The notes beneath the pieces are model-generated. The model saw nothing but the letters and a program-made list of their open reading frames with translations, made no database searches and was not told the origin of the DNA. DNA of 64,000 nucleotides. Source: Lysobacteraceae bacterium NML07-0707. Lineage in GTDB: Bacteria > Pseudomonadota > Gammaproteobacteria > Xanthomonadales > Xanthomonadaceae. The position numbers and the translations under genes were made by a program. Of the stretch, positions 43,214 to 52,176 are shown piece after piece. The stretch lies in contig NWQT01000034.1 of the NCBI GenBank assembly GCA_002798295.1, positions 1-64,000 of the forward strand, in the 5' to 3' direction. Position 1 is the stretch's first letter. The number at the start of each line of letters is the position of its first letter.

Positions 43214-43241
43214 TTGACGGCTACAGAAGTAGTGTTATAGT
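43214..43241 (+). promoter_or_regulatory. Promoter of the GntR/ABC operon with possible operator
   Basis: TTGACG, 16-bp spacer, TATAGT, about 30 bp upstream of the small membrane-protein gene. The imperfect inverted repeat GTGTT-N12-AACAC (about 43232-43253) overlaps the -10 and is a plausible site for the YtrA-type GntR repressor encoded in the operon. Confidence 0.7.
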
Positions 43242-43270
43242 TAAATACAACACCAAACAGAGAGCCCGCC

Positions 43271-43450
43271 ATGCCACGCCGTTATCTCTCTCGCATCACC
43301 GCCCTCACGCTGCTGATGAGCGCCCTTGCCCTCACCGCAGCGGGCGTCCTGTACAGCATGCCTGCTTCATCGCGCACTGCCACAGCGCCGGTCAAGCCCG
43401 GCAAACCTGCGGCTTTCTTTTCGCTGCTGCCGCCAGGGTTGCTGCCATGA
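43271..43450 (+). CDS. Small single-pass membrane protein heading the GntR/ABC operon
   Basis: 59 aa. A basic N-terminus (MPRRYLSR) and one hydrophobic helix (ITALTLLMSALALTAAGVLY, residues 9-28) are followed by a short Pro/Ala-rich tail ending LLPPGLLP. GAGAG precedes the ATG, the promoter is just upstream, and the stop overlaps the GntR start (ATGA at 43447-43450). These features make it a credible gene although I do not recognise a family. It may be a membrane subunit or sensor for the ABC system; that is inference. Confidence 0.6.
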   Translation: MPRRYLSRITALTLLMSALALTAAGVLYSMPASSRTATAPVKPGKPAAFFSLLPPGLLP

Positions 43451-43818
43451 ATACGCATCAATGGCAGGACGGGATTCCCATTTACCGGCAACTCAAAGAA
43501 CTGGTGATCGCCCGGATTATCGGCGGTGAGCTCAAGCCCGGCGATGCCCTGCCCTCGGTGCGCACGGTGGCGGCGGAATATCAGCTCAACCCGATTACCG
43601 TCTCGCGCGCTTTTCAGGAGCTGGCCGACGAGGCGCTGGTGGAAAAGCGCCGCGGCCTTGGCATGTTCGTCATCGAAGGCGCACCACAAAAACTGCTCGC
43701 CAGCGAACGCCGCCGTTTTCTGGATGAGGAATGGCCGCAAGTACTGGCACGCATCGAACAACTGGGGCTGGACTTGAACCAGCTCATCGACCCGGCAAAA
43801 CAATGGGGTAAACCATGA
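43447..43818 (+). CDS. GntR-family regulator, YtrA subfamily
   Basis: 123 aa. The winged helix covers residues 10-75 (PIYRQLKELVIARIIGGELK; VRTVAAEYQLNPITVSRAF) with the short C-terminal helical tail typical of the YtrA branch, whose genes nearly always precede ABC-2 transporters. It probably represses this operon until an envelope stress signal appears. It overlaps both neighbours by 4 nt (ATGA). Confidence 0.93.
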   Translation: MNTHQWQDGIPIYRQLKELVIARIIGGELKPGDALPSVRTVAAEYQLNPITVSRAFQELADEALVEKRRGLGMFVIEGAPQKLLASERRRFLDEEWPQVLARIEQLGLDLNQLIDPAKQWGKP

Positions 43819-44675
43819 GTCATGTCATTCACGCGCAGGGGCTGCGCAAACACTATCGCGGCAAGGCCGCACTCGATGGCGCTGATTTTGCCATCGGCTC
43901 CGGGCGTATCGTCGGCCTGATTGGCCCCAATGGCGCGGGCAAAACCACCGCACTCAAAGCCATCCTGGGGCTGATTCCGTTCCAGGGTGAGCTTTCGGTA
44001 CTGGGCAAGGATCCGCGCCGCGAACGCGATGCGCTGATGAACGATGTCTCGTTTATCGCCGATGTTGCCATCCTGCCGCGCTGGCTGCGGGTCGGCGATG
44101 CCGCCGACTTTTTTGAAGGCATCCATCCGCGCTTTGAGCGCGCCAAATTCGAGCAGTTCATGAAGGGCACGCAGTTGCGGCCGAAGATGCGCGTCAAGGA
44201 AATGTCCAAGGGCATGATTGTGCAGCTGCATCTGGCGCTGGTGATGGCCATCGACGCGCGCCTCCTGGTGCTGGACGAGCCGACCCTGGGGCTGGACATC
44301 CTCTACCGCAAACAGTTCTACCAGCGCCTTCTGGAAGATTATTTCGACGAGCACAAGACCATCCTCATCACCACCCATCAGGTCGAGGAAATCGAGCACA
44401 TCCTCTCCGACGTGCTGTTTATCCAGGATGGAAAAATCGTGCTCGATGCCGAAATGGACGCCTTGAGCCAACGCTATGTGGAAGTGCTGGCCAGCGCCGA
44501 ACAGCTTGAGGCATTGCGCGCACTGGCGCCCATCAGCGAACGCGCCCTGGCGTTTGGCAAGAGCGTGCTGCTGTTTGACGGCGTGGATGCCGCCACGCTG
44601 GCGCGCTATGGCGAAACCCGCAACCCCGGCCTTGCCGACTTGTTTGTCGCCCTCATGAAAGGAGCCTACGCATGA
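43815..44675 (+). CDS. ABC transporter ATP-binding protein
   Basis: 286 aa. Walker A GPNGAGKTTALKAIL (about 38-52), a degenerate signature KEMSKGMIVQLHLALVMA instead of LSGGQ, Walker B LLVLDEPTLGLD, and switch histidine in ILITTHQVEEIEH. The C-terminal extension after residue 215 is typical of YtrB-like exporters. It pairs with the permease whose start overlaps its stop by 4 nt. Substrate unknown; relatives act in antibiotic or cell-envelope stress. Confidence 0.95.
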   Translation: MSHVIHAQGLRKHYRGKAALDGADFAIGSGRIVGLIGPNGAGKTTALKAILGLIPFQGELSVLGKDPRRERDALMNDVSFIADVAILPRWLRVGDAADFFEGIHPRFERAKFEQFMKGTQLRPKMRVKEMSKGMIVQLHLALVMAIDARLLVLDEPTLGLDILYRKQFYQRLLEDYFDEHKTILITTHQVEEIEHILSDVLFIQDGKIVLDAEMDALSQRYVEVLASAEQLEALRALAPISERALAFGKSVLLFDGVDAATLARYGETRNPGLADLFVALMKGAYA

Positions 44676-45703
44676 ATGCCATCACCGCATCCGGCCCGTC
44701 CTACGGCTTTGGCCGCAAACTGCTATGGCTCATCCGCCGCGAATGGTGGGAACACCGCGGCAGCTTCTTCACAGGCCCGGTGATGGCCGGGGGGATTTTC
44801 CTCATCCTCACCCTGCTGATGCTGATCATCGGGCAGGTGCTATTCAACAAGAACAAGCCACTGGATGGCGCTGTCAAAATCAACAATCTTGACCTCGCCA
44901 AACTTGACCAGAACGCGCTGGCGCAGATGTCGCCCGAGCATTTGCAATCCTATGCCGATGCCATCAATGCCAGCCTGCTGTTTGCTGGCACCTGGCCGCT
45001 GGTGATTTTCGGTTTTGCGGTGTTTTTCTACCTGCTCGGCGCCCTGTATGACGAGCGCCGCGACCGCAGCATCCTGCTATGGAAATCGCTGCCGCTCTCC
45101 GATACCCAGACCGTGCTCAGCAAGCTCGTCACCGCGCTGCTGGTTGCGCCGCTGAGCGCCAGCCTGGTTGCGCTCGTCACCGCGCTCGGCTTTGGCCTGC
45201 TAATCAGCCTGTTCATCCTGATCAATGGCGGCAATCCGCTTACCCTGTTCTGGGCGCATGTCTCGCCGCTGCAACTCGCCGGTGGACTGCTTGCCTGGAT
45301 TCCAATTTACATCCTCTGGGCCTTGCCCACCGTGGGCTGGCTGCTGCTGTGCTCGGCCTGGGCACGCAGCGCCCCGTTCCTGTGGAGCCTGCTGGTACCC
45401 ATCCTCAGTGGCATCGCCATCAGCATGTTCTCCACCCTGGGCTATTCCAGCAGCTGGTATTGGCAGCATATTGTCTGGCGACTGATTGCCAGCGCCTGGC
45501 CCGGCAGTCATTGGCTCGGCTATATCGGCAACCTTGAAGGCTCACCATCGATATGGCAAGGCCTCCCGCTCTCTGCCATCAACAGCGAACTCTGGTTCGG
45601 CTATCCATTGCTCACCCGACCCACCCTGTGGCTGGGCGCCGTGGCCGGTATCGCCATGATTCTCATCGCCATCCGCCTGCGCCGCTGGCGCAGTGAGGCC
45701 TGA
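44672..45703 (+). CDS. ABC-2 type permease
   Basis: 343 aa integral membrane protein. About six hydrophobic helices are visible, including FTGPVMAGGIFLILTLLMLI, TWPLVIFGFAVFFYLLGALY, LVALVTALGFGLLISLFILI and LWLGAVAGIAMILIAIRL. The cytoplasmic N-terminus (KLLWLIRREWWEHRG) resembles ABC-2 permeases of the YtrC/D type. A large soluble segment lies between helices 1 and 2. It would form the channel with the ATPase encoded upstream. Confidence 0.93.
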   Translation: MNAITASGPSYGFGRKLLWLIRREWWEHRGSFFTGPVMAGGIFLILTLLMLIIGQVLFNKNKPLDGAVKINNLDLAKLDQNALAQMSPEHLQSYADAINASLLFAGTWPLVIFGFAVFFYLLGALYDERRDRSILLWKSLPLSDTQTVLSKLVTALLVAPLSASLVALVTALGFGLLISLFILINGGNPLTLFWAHVSPLQLAGGLLAWIPIYILWALPTVGWLLLCSAWARSAPFLWSLLVPILSGIAISMFSTLGYSSSWYWQHIVWRLIASAWPGSHWLGYIGNLEGSPSIWQGLPLSAINSELWFGYPLLTRPTLWLGAVAGIAMILIAIRLRRWRSEA

Positions 45704-45730
45704 ACTCCCGCAGTCCTGGAGGAAACCTGC

Positions 45731-46441
45731 ATGAACCCCGTAAAGATTCTGCTCCCCGCCGTGCTTGGCCTGTCACTGCTGGCCGGCTGCAACAAGCAGC
45801 CGCCCGCCACCGATACAGCCGCGCAGGCCGGCACGCCAAACCAGCCCGAGACCATGCTCGGCAGAATGGTGGCGGACAAAACCGCGCAAATGCGCCAATC
45901 CCTGCCCAACAGCTCGTTGATGATTGGCGGCGGCCAGGGCATTCGCTTCGATATCAAGGCGCTGGACAACGTCGATGTCCTGGATGCCGAAAGCCCCATC
46001 CAGAGCCTGCCCTTGCTGGAAATCACCGCCCAGGGCGAGGTGCTTATCAACCAGCAGCGCATCGCGCTCTCGCCCGAACAACAGGCACTCACCGCCCGCT
46101 ATCACCGTCATGCCCAGCAGATTGCCGATGCTGGACTGGATATCGCCATCGCCGGCGCCGACCTTGGCGGCTCGGCACTGATGCAGGTCGCCAGCGGCTT
46201 TTTGAATGGCAAAAGCCAGGCGCAGATAGAAGCTGAAATCACCGCGCAGGCGGAAAAGATCAAAACCCGGACGCGCGGGCTATGCCAGCAAATCAACGGG
46301 CTGATGGACATCCAGAACCAGATTGCGCGAACCCTGCCGCAGTTTGAACCTTATGCGCTGATTGAACCCGGCGTGATTGACAAATGCCTGCAAGACGCTG
46401 AAACCAACATCACTGATGACGGGCAGGCTGTTGCTCCCTGA
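45731..46441 (+). CDS. DUF2884 (YggN-like) lipoprotein
   Basis: 236 aa. The lipobox LLAGC gives Cys20 as the lipidation site. The mature protein has VLINQQRIALSPEQQALTAR and a helical C-terminal half (GKSQAQIEAEITAQAEKIKT, RTRGLCQQINGLMDIQNQIA), in agreement with DUF2884. It ends the GntR-ABC operon, starting 27 bp after the permease with GGAGGA upstream of the ATG. Function unknown; an envelope role follows from its location. Confidence 0.8.
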   Translation: MNPVKILLPAVLGLSLLAGCNKQPPATDTAAQAGTPNQPETMLGRMVADKTAQMRQSLPNSSLMIGGGQGIRFDIKALDNVDVLDAESPIQSLPLLEITAQGEVLINQQRIALSPEQQALTARYHRHAQQIADAGLDIAIAGADLGGSALMQVASGFLNGKSQAQIEAEITAQAEKIKTRTRGLCQQINGLMDIQNQIARTLPQFEPYALIEPGVIDKCLQDAETNITDDGQAVAP

Positions 46442-46554
46442 TTTTCAAGCACCTCTACCGAGCCTGCCAAAGCCGCCATATCGCCATTGTCCTCGCACTC
46501 CTTTGCAAGTGATTGCGAGGCAGGGTCGGGAGGGCTTGCTCTGGAGTGATTCGG

Positions 46555-46960
46555 CTATCGCTGTATTTTCACCGCCGGGATATGCGCCCGGCGGCGCACC
46601 CACTTTCTTTTATAAAGAAAGTGGGCAAAGAAACTGCCCTGGCTGACGCGCTTCGCTACGCGAAGTACCCTGCGCTCCTCGCGCCCAATGGCGGCAGGGC
46701 AAACTCGCATCGCTACGCGCTGCTCAAACATACCCTGCCTTATTCCATTGGTCGCTGCGGTACTCGGCGCGCCAGAACAGGGCGAAAAATCAAAAGCCAT
46801 AACCACACCCCGTCCCGGCATCACAGCAATGACTTCGAGGTCAAAACCGCAAGAACGAGCCCAATACCCGCATCCCAAAACTGTCAGCCCATCGAAGTCT
46901 CCAAGGTCTTGCCAGCCCCCTGGGGAAGATGCTTGCAAATGGCAAACCCATGATGATTTT
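46555..46960. repeat. Palindrome-rich intergenic repeat
   Basis: The 519-bp gap after the DUF2884 gene holds no convincing gene. It contains an 8-bp stem CCGCCGGG / CCCGGCGG (46572-46594), a perfect 12-bp stem CCCACTTTCTTT / AAAGAAAGTGGG with a 3-nt loop (46599-46625), CTTCG-N5-CGAAG, and GGCAGGG / CCCTGCC around 46690-46740. The stretch from CACTTTCTTT through GGGCAAAGAAA to GCTGCTCAAACA resembles a dispersed intergenic repeat I associate with Xanthomonadales and Burkholderiales genomes. 46442-46554 shows nothing distinctive. Confidence 0.65.
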
Positions 46961-48031
46961 TCAGCCCACGGCGCTGCACGCCGGGCATTCGGGGTCAGGA
47001 CGCAGCCGGGTTTGTCCAAAGCGCATGGCGAGCGCATCCAGCTGCAACAGGCGCCCGGTCAGCGGCTCGCCAATGTCCAGAATCAATTTGATGGCTTCGG
47101 TGGCCTGAATCAGGCCGATAATGCCGGGCAACACACCCAGCACCCCGGCCTCGGCGCAGTTGGGCGCATCCGTGGGCGCTTCGGGAAACAGGCAGCGATA
47201 ACAGGGCGCGATGCCCGGCTTGCGACCGGCATCAAACACGCTCACCTGGCCGGCAAAGCGCTGCACTGCGCCATACACCAGCGGCCTGGCAAGCTTGATG
47301 CAGGCATCATTCAACACATGACGGGTGGGAAAATTGTCGGCGCCATCGAGCACCACATCGGCATCGGCAATCAGGCGCTCCACATTGCCCGCATCCACGC
47401 GGGCATTGACCGCTTCCACATGAATTTTCGGGTTGAGCGCGGTAAGCCGTTCAAGTGCAGAGTCCACCTTGGGCTGACCCAGCGCCGCCTCCACATGCAG
47501 GATTTGCCGTTGCAGATTGCTGCGCTCGACCACATCCGCATCCACCAGCCGCAAATGGCCAATGCCGGCAGCGGCCAGATAAAACGCCGCCGGTGAGCCA
47601 AGCCCGCCCGCCCCCACCACGGTGATACGGGCATTTTGCAGGCGTTTTTGTCCTGCAATGCCGACCTGCGGCAGGCGGAACTGGCGCGAATAACGCGCCA
47701 GAAAATCCTCATCAAGCGCCGAGCGGGTCATCGGCAGGCCTGCCGCCTGCCAGGCGTCGGTGCCGCCCTCGACACTGGCGATATGGGCAAAACCCTGCGC
47801 CTGCAAATGCTGCGCCAGTTGCAGCGAGCGCAGGCCGCGCTGGCAAATCAGCAGGATTTCCTGCTGTGCGGGCAGTAATGCCGGATTTTCCAGCAGCATA
47901 TCCTGCGACAGCGCCTCGGCGCCTTCGGCCATACCGCTGGCCTGCTCGGCCTCACTGCGAATATCCACAAGCCGCGCACCGGCCTGTTGACGCTGGTGCG
48001 CCGCATCGGCGGACAGGCGTTTGACCTCCAT
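46961..48031 (-). CDS. moeB: Rhodanese-MoeB/ThiF fusion (sulfur-carrier adenylyltransferase)
   Basis: 356 aa. Residues 1-105 form a rhodanese domain with active-site Cys63 in CQRGLRS. Residues 110-356 form an E1-like adenylyltransferase: ITVVGAGGLGSPAAFYLAAA (ATP), RSNLQRQILH, DGADNFPTRHVLNDAC, and zinc cysteines CYRC and CPAC. It would adenylate a ThiS/MoaD-type carrier and may supply sulfur through the rhodanese domain, here in N-terminal position rather than the C-terminal one of MoeZ-type fusions. Its ATG overlaps the der stop by one base (TGATG). The partner carrier is not in the window. Confidence 0.92.
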   Translation of the reverse strand: MEVKRLSADAAHQRQQAGARLVDIRSEAEQASGMAEGAEALSQDMLLENPALLPAQQEILLICQRGLRSLQLAQHLQAQGFAHIASVEGGTDAWQAAGLPMTRSALDEDFLARYSRQFRLPQVGIAGQKRLQNARITVVGAGGLGSPAAFYLAAAGIGHLRLVDADVVERSNLQRQILHVEAALGQPKVDSALERLTALNPKIHVEAVNARVDAGNVERLIADADVVLDGADNFPTRHVLNDACIKLARPLVYGAVQRFAGQVSVFDAGRKPGIAPCYRCLFPEAPTDAPNCAEAGVLGVLPGIIGLIQATEAIKLILDIGEPLTGRLLQLDALAMRFGQTRLRPDPECPACSAVG

Positions 48032-49428
48032 CAGCGACGCTTGACGTGCCGGATCAGGCGGCGTTTCTTGGCAATCTGCCGCTCGGTCAGTTCGTTTTTC
48101 TTGTCCTTGTAAGGGTTATCCCCTTCCTTGAACACGAAGCGCACCGGCGTGCCGATAAGTTTGAAGCGGCGGCGGAAGAAGTTTTCCAGATAGCGCTTGT
48201 AGCTATCGGCCAGCGTGGACAGGCGATTGCCGTGCACGATAAAGGTCGGCGGATTGCTGCCGCCAGGGTGGGCGAAGCGCATCTTCGCCACATGCCCGCG
48301 CACCGTCGGCGGCGGGTTGCTCTGGTAAGCCATTTCCATCGCCCGGGTGACTTCGCTGGTACCGAACTCGCGCATCGCCGAAGCATGGGCACGATGCACG
48401 GCGCGGAACAGCTCACGCAGCCCGGAGCCATGCAGGGCAGAAATGCGCACCGCCTCGGCCCAGTTGACAAAGGCCAGCTTGCGGGCGAGCAGGTCTTCGG
48501 CCTGCTGGCGCTGGTACTCAGAGAGGCCATCCCATTTGTTGATGGCCACCACCAGGGCGCGGCCGGCCTCCAGAATGGCGCTGAGCACGGTGGCATCCTG
48601 GTCGGTGACGCCTTCGGTGGCATCAAGCATCAGCACCGCCACCTGGCATTGCTCGATGGCCTGCAGGGTTTTGACGGCGGAGAACTTTTCCACGGCCTCA
48701 TCGACCCGCGACTTGCGCCTGAGGCCTGCGGTATCAATCAGCCGGTATTTGCGGCCATCGCGCTCCAGATCCACGGCGATGGAATCGCGCGTGGTGCCGG
48801 GCACATCCGAGGCAATCATGCGCTCCTCGCCGAGGATGCGGTTCACCAGCGTGGACTTGCCCACATTCGGGCGGCCGATAAAGGCGATACGGATGCGCTC
48901 GGGGTCTTCATCCAGCACTTCGCCCTGGCCTTGCTCGGGCAGGCGCGGATAGATTTCATCAAGCAAATCATCAATACCCGAGCGGTGCGAGGCCGCCGTC
49001 GGAATCACCGCGTCAAAGCCGTAATGGGCAAACTCCGACAAGGCCTGACGGGTGTCAATGCCATCGACCTTGTTCACCACCAGCAGCATTGGCCGGCCGG
49101 ACTTGCGCAGCCAGCGCAGGATTTCATCATCCAGCGCCGACGGCCCTTCACGGCCATCGACCACGAACAAAATCAGGTCGGCTTCTTCCGCCCCGGCGCG
49201 CGCCTGTTTGGCAGTGGCGCCGGCGAGGCCGGTTTCATCGCCTGCAATGCCACCGGTATCGACCAGCACGAACGGCCGGCTCTCACGCAGGCGACAAACG
49301 CCGTAATGGCGGTCGCGGGTCACGCCCGGCTGATCGTGTACCAGCGCATCACGGCTGCGGGTAAAGGCATTGAACAGCGTGGACTTGCCGACATTAGGCC
49401 GTCCCACCAGCGCAACAGTCGGCAACAT
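48031..49428 (-). CDS. der: Ribosome-assembly GTPase Der (EngA)
   Basis: 465 aa, full length. Two tandem GTPase domains, each with GRPNVGKST (near residues 8-16 and about 186-194), DTGGIA and DTAGLRRKS switch II, and NKVD/NKWD, followed by the C-terminal KH-like domain. It matures the 50S subunit. A Lys/Arg-rich tail ([16 protein letters not shown]) ends the protein. It is downstream of bamB by 3 nt. Confidence 0.98.
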   Translation of the reverse strand: MLPTVALVGRPNVGKSTLFNAFTRSRDALVHDQPGVTRDRHYGVCRLRESRPFVLVDTGGIAGDETGLAGATAKQARAGAEEADLILFVVDGREGPSALDDEILRWLRKSGRPMLLVVNKVDGIDTRQALSEFAHYGFDAVIPTAASHRSGIDDLLDEIYPRLPEQGQGEVLDEDPERIRIAFIGRPNVGKSTLVNRILGEERMIASDVPGTTRDSIAVDLERDGRKYRLIDTAGLRRKSRVDEAVEKFSAVKTLQAIEQCQVAVLMLDATEGVTDQDATVLSAILEAGRALVVAINKWDGLSEYQRQQAEDLLARKLAFVNWAEAVRISALHGSGLRELFRAVHRAHASAMREFGTSEVTRAMEMAYQSNPPPTVRGHVAKMRFAHPGGSNPPTFIVHGNRLSTLADSYKRYLENFFRRRFKLIGTPVRFVFKEGDNPYKDKKNELTERQIAKKRRLIRHVKRR

Positions 49429-49431
49429 CGG

Positions 49432-50616
49432 TTACGGCTCCAGACGGTAAGCGGCCAGCGCGCCTTCGCTGTCCTGCACCAGCAATACGCCATCGGCCAC
49501 CAGCGGCTGGGCGGTAATCGCCTTGCGCGATGCGCGGCTGCGGGCAGCGAGCTGACCATCATCCATGCGCAGCCAGTGCAGATAGCCGTCATAGTCGCCG
49601 ACCACCACATAATCGCCCTGCACCGCAGGCGCGGTCAGCTTGCGGCGGGCAAATGCATTCTGCTGCCACATCGGCGCGCCATTGCTGCGATCCAGCGCCC
49701 ACACCACATCCTTGGCATCGGCCACCGCCAGGCGGTAACTGCCAAGCCCCACGCCACCGACACCGCCGTTTTCCTGCATCCACAGCACCCGCCCGGTCGG
49801 CGCTTCAATCGCCATGGTGCGCGGCTTGAAGCTGGAAACATACAGCAGGGTGTCATCAATGACCGGCTGGCCATCGACATCGTTCATGCGCTCAAGCTCG
49901 CTGCGGCCTTCGGGCTGCGCCACGGTGACATCCCACAACTCGGCGCCTTCATTGACCGACAACGCCACCAGCTTGCCATTGTCATTGCCGACAAACAGAT
50001 AGCCCGGCCCCAGGGTAAGGCTGGCATTACCGCGCACGGTCAGCGCCGGCATGTCCGCCTGCCAGCGCCAGCGTTCTGCGCCACTCATGGCATCAAAGGC
50101 GGTTACCCGGCCGTCATTGCTGCGCACCATCACCACACCGCCCTGAATGGCAGGCGCCGCGATGACTTCGTTATTGACCTTGCTGCGCCAGCGCTCAGTG
50201 CCGCTCATCGCATCCAGCGCGATGACTTCACCATCCAGGCTGCCAATCACCACCAGACCATCGCCCACCCCCGGGCCGCCGCTCCAGCGGGATTTTTTCT
50301 CGCCATTCCAGCTCCACAAGGTCTGGCCGTTGTTGAGATCCAGCGCCCGCACTGCCATCCCGGCCGTGGCGGCATAAACCCGGCCATCGGCAACCACCGG
50401 GCGCTGTCGCGCACCGCTGGCCGCATCGCCCTTGCCCAAATTGGCCGACCAGATTTTTTGCGGGTTGACACTGGCCGTGAAGTCCACCAGCTCGGCGGGT
50501 TTTTCCGCCTTTTTGTCCTTGCTGCTGAACCAGCCCTTCATGGTGCTGCAACCGGCCAGCGCAACGGCGCAGACGGCAATGGCACTGACACGGGTCAAGC
50601 GGGAGCTAAGTTGCAT
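49432..50616 (-). CDS. bamB: Outer membrane protein assembly factor BamB
   Basis: 394 aa from the ATG at 50616, with AAGGAA upstream. Lipobox ALAGC, Cys23. The rest is an eight-bladed PQQ-type beta-propeller: repeats such as VRALDLNNGQTLWSWNGEKK, GEVIALDAMSGTERWRSKVN and GRVTAFDAMSGAERWRWQAD. It is an accessory lipoprotein of the BAM complex. It lies between yfgM and der, the conserved order. Confidence 0.97.
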   Translation of the reverse strand: MQLSSRLTRVSAIAVCAVALAGCSTMKGWFSSKDKKAEKPAELVDFTASVNPQKIWSANLGKGDAASGARQRPVVADGRVYAATAGMAVRALDLNNGQTLWSWNGEKKSRWSGGPGVGDGLVVIGSLDGEVIALDAMSGTERWRSKVNNEVIAAPAIQGGVVMVRSNDGRVTAFDAMSGAERWRWQADMPALTVRGNASLTLGPGYLFVGNDNGKLVALSVNEGAELWDVTVAQPEGRSELERMNDVDGQPVIDDTLLYVSSFKPRTMAIEAPTGRVLWMQENGGVGGVGLGSYRLAVADAKDVVWALDRSNGAPMWQQNAFARRKLTAPAVQGDYVVVGDYDGYLHWLRMDDGQLAARSRASRKAITAQPLVADGVLLVQDSEGALAAYRLEP

Positions 50617-50662
50617 GGGTATTCCTTGAGAAACGTTTGACTGAAAGCGCGTGCGCAAAAAA

Positions 50663-51313
50663 TCAGCCGGCTGTGGCCGCCGTTTCGGCCTTGGCTGTGG
50701 CAGGCGCTGCGGCATCGACACCGGCATGCGCCAGTTTGATTTCCACAAGTTGACGCGCAGGTGAACCTTCTTCCAGGCTGCGCAGGGCTTTCTGGTAGGC
50801 ATCGCGGGCAGCATCGGTCTTGCCAAGAGCAAGCTGGGCATCACCGATGATTTCCAGTGCCTGGGCATCATCGCTTTGCGCCAGCAGTTTCAGCGCTTCT
50901 TCATACTTGCCGGTGTCCACCAGCAAACGCGCGGTACGGTTGTTCACCACCGGCTTCAAAGCCGGCTCGCCGACCTCGATTGCGCGCAGCGTGGCAATCG
51001 CTTCATCCAGCTTGCCGGCCTCGACCTGCGCCTTGGCAAGATCAAGCCCGCCCATGACCTGATAGGGTGTTCCCTTGGGCAGGTCGCCATAGGCCTTGGC
51101 CAGCGCATCCACGCCGCCATCGAGCTGCTGCTGGAAGCGCTCATAAGCCATCGCCTCAGCCGCCTGGTCGGCACTGCGCTTATCCTGCCACCAGTGCCAG
51201 CCCCAGATCAGCGCCAGCCCCACGGCCACACCGCCCATCAGGCTGGCCGCATTGCGTTGCAGCCACGAGCGCACGCGCTCGCCCTGCTCGTGTTCGTTCA
51301 AAAGTTCATCCAT
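50663..51313 (-). CDS. yfgM: YfgM-like TPR protein (periplasmic chaperone/ancillary SecYEG factor)
   Basis: 216 aa from the ATG at 51313; an upstream TTG is disfavoured. A cytoplasmic N-terminus (MDELLNEHEQGERVRSWLQR), one transmembrane helix (about 22-42, LMGGVAVGLALIWGWHWW) and a periplasmic TPR_21 domain (about 50-200) match YfgM. E. coli YfgM works with PpiD at the translocon. An Ala/Thr-rich tail is extra. bamB is 46 bp downstream. Confidence 0.93.
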   Translation of the reverse strand: MDELLNEHEQGERVRSWLQRNAASLMGGVAVGLALIWGWHWWQDKRSADQAAEAMAYERFQQQLDGGVDALAKAYGDLPKGTPYQVMGGLDLAKAQVEAGKLDEAIATLRAIEVGEPALKPVVNNRTARLLVDTGKYEEALKLLAQSDDAQALEIIGDAQLALGKTDAARDAYQKALRSLEEGSPARQLVEIKLAHAGVDAAAPATAKAETAATAG

Positions 51314-51392
51314 AGGGGAATCCGGTTGCAAAAGTCAGAGCCCCGGACTATCGGGGCGGGAAATCAAAATCGGGGGAAATTTTGCCAACGGC

Positions 51393-52172
51393 TCATTCAC
51401 CTTCGGCAAAACTGCCGTCAGAGGATACCGTAAAGCGCGCCACATTCGAGCGCAGCCAGGGGCTGATATCCACCGGTGCGCCGGCGCGCATAACGCGCAC
51501 CTGCGAAGCATTGCCCAGCACCACACGCCCCAGCTCGCCGCTGTTGAACTGGCGGCTATCGCCGGCCTTCATCAGGCCTTTTTCCAGCAGCTCGCCTTCG
51601 GCATCGTGGAACTGCACCCAGCTTTCTGCATCAAATTCAAAGCTCAGCAACGTTGCGGCCGGAACCACCGGCTTGGACAACGGCGTCATCGAGGCGGTGA
51701 CCGGGTTGCGCATATTGCCGCCATGTCCGCCCTCGGGTGCTGGCTGCTGCACAGCCGCCAGCTCGCTTTCAGGCACAGGCGGGCGGTTCAGCGCCATCCA
51801 GGTCGGAATCACCAAACCCAGCGTCATCACCACATACACGGTTTTCATGCCGAGCTGGTTGATGAAGCGCTCCCAGGAGGAGACATGGCTGCGGCTGACC
51901 AGCTGCACCGGCTCGGCAGGCGCAAGCAATTCGGTTTCAGCCAGTAAAGCGTCCACCTCCAGCCCCAGCAATCTGGCATAGCTGCGCAATTGGCCGCGCA
52001 CGAACACCGGCGCGCCCAATGCCTGCCAATCCCCGGCCTCCAACGCGCGCAACACCCGTACCGGCATATGCAGGCGGGCACTGACATCCTCCAGCGACAG
52101 TTTTGCTCGCAACCGCGCCTGTTGCAGCATCTGGCCCTGGGCGATGTGACTGTCCGGATTGGCATGGCTCAT
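51393..52172 (-). CDS. rodZ: RodZ-like cytoskeletal protein (helix-turn-helix, membrane anchor, DUF4115)
   Basis: 259 aa from the ATG at 52172. N-terminal HTH_25 domain (about 14-85; LSLEDVSARLHMPVRVLRAL), a transmembrane helix (about 109-128, MKTVYVVMTLGLVIPTWMAL), a Pro-rich periplasmic linker and a C-terminal DUF4115 domain (SFEFDAESWVQFHDAEGELL, about 190-259). RodZ links MreB to the wall machinery. It is between pilF and yfgM; ispG and hisS, found here in E. coli, are absent. Confidence 0.92.
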   Translation of the reverse strand: MSHANPDSHIAQGQMLQQARLRAKLSLEDVSARLHMPVRVLRALEAGDWQALGAPVFVRGQLRSYARLLGLEVDALLAETELLAPAEPVQLVSRSHVSSWERFINQLGMKTVYVVMTLGLVIPTWMALNRPPVPESELAAVQQPAPEGGHGGNMRNPVTASMTPLSKPVVPAATLLSFEFDAESWVQFHDAEGELLEKGLMKAGDSRQFNSGELGRVVLGNASQVRVMRAGAPVDISPWLRSNVARFTVSSDGSFAEGE

Positions 52173-52176
52173 CGGA

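Noticed and set aside
46513-46953. 146-codon ORF in the intergenic repeat
   Set aside because: It runs through several perfect hairpins and repeated sequence; low-complexity product without a ribosome site.
48046-50640. 864-codon plus-strand frame across der and bamB
   Set aside because: It spans two well-defined genes on the other strand and shows no protein signature.
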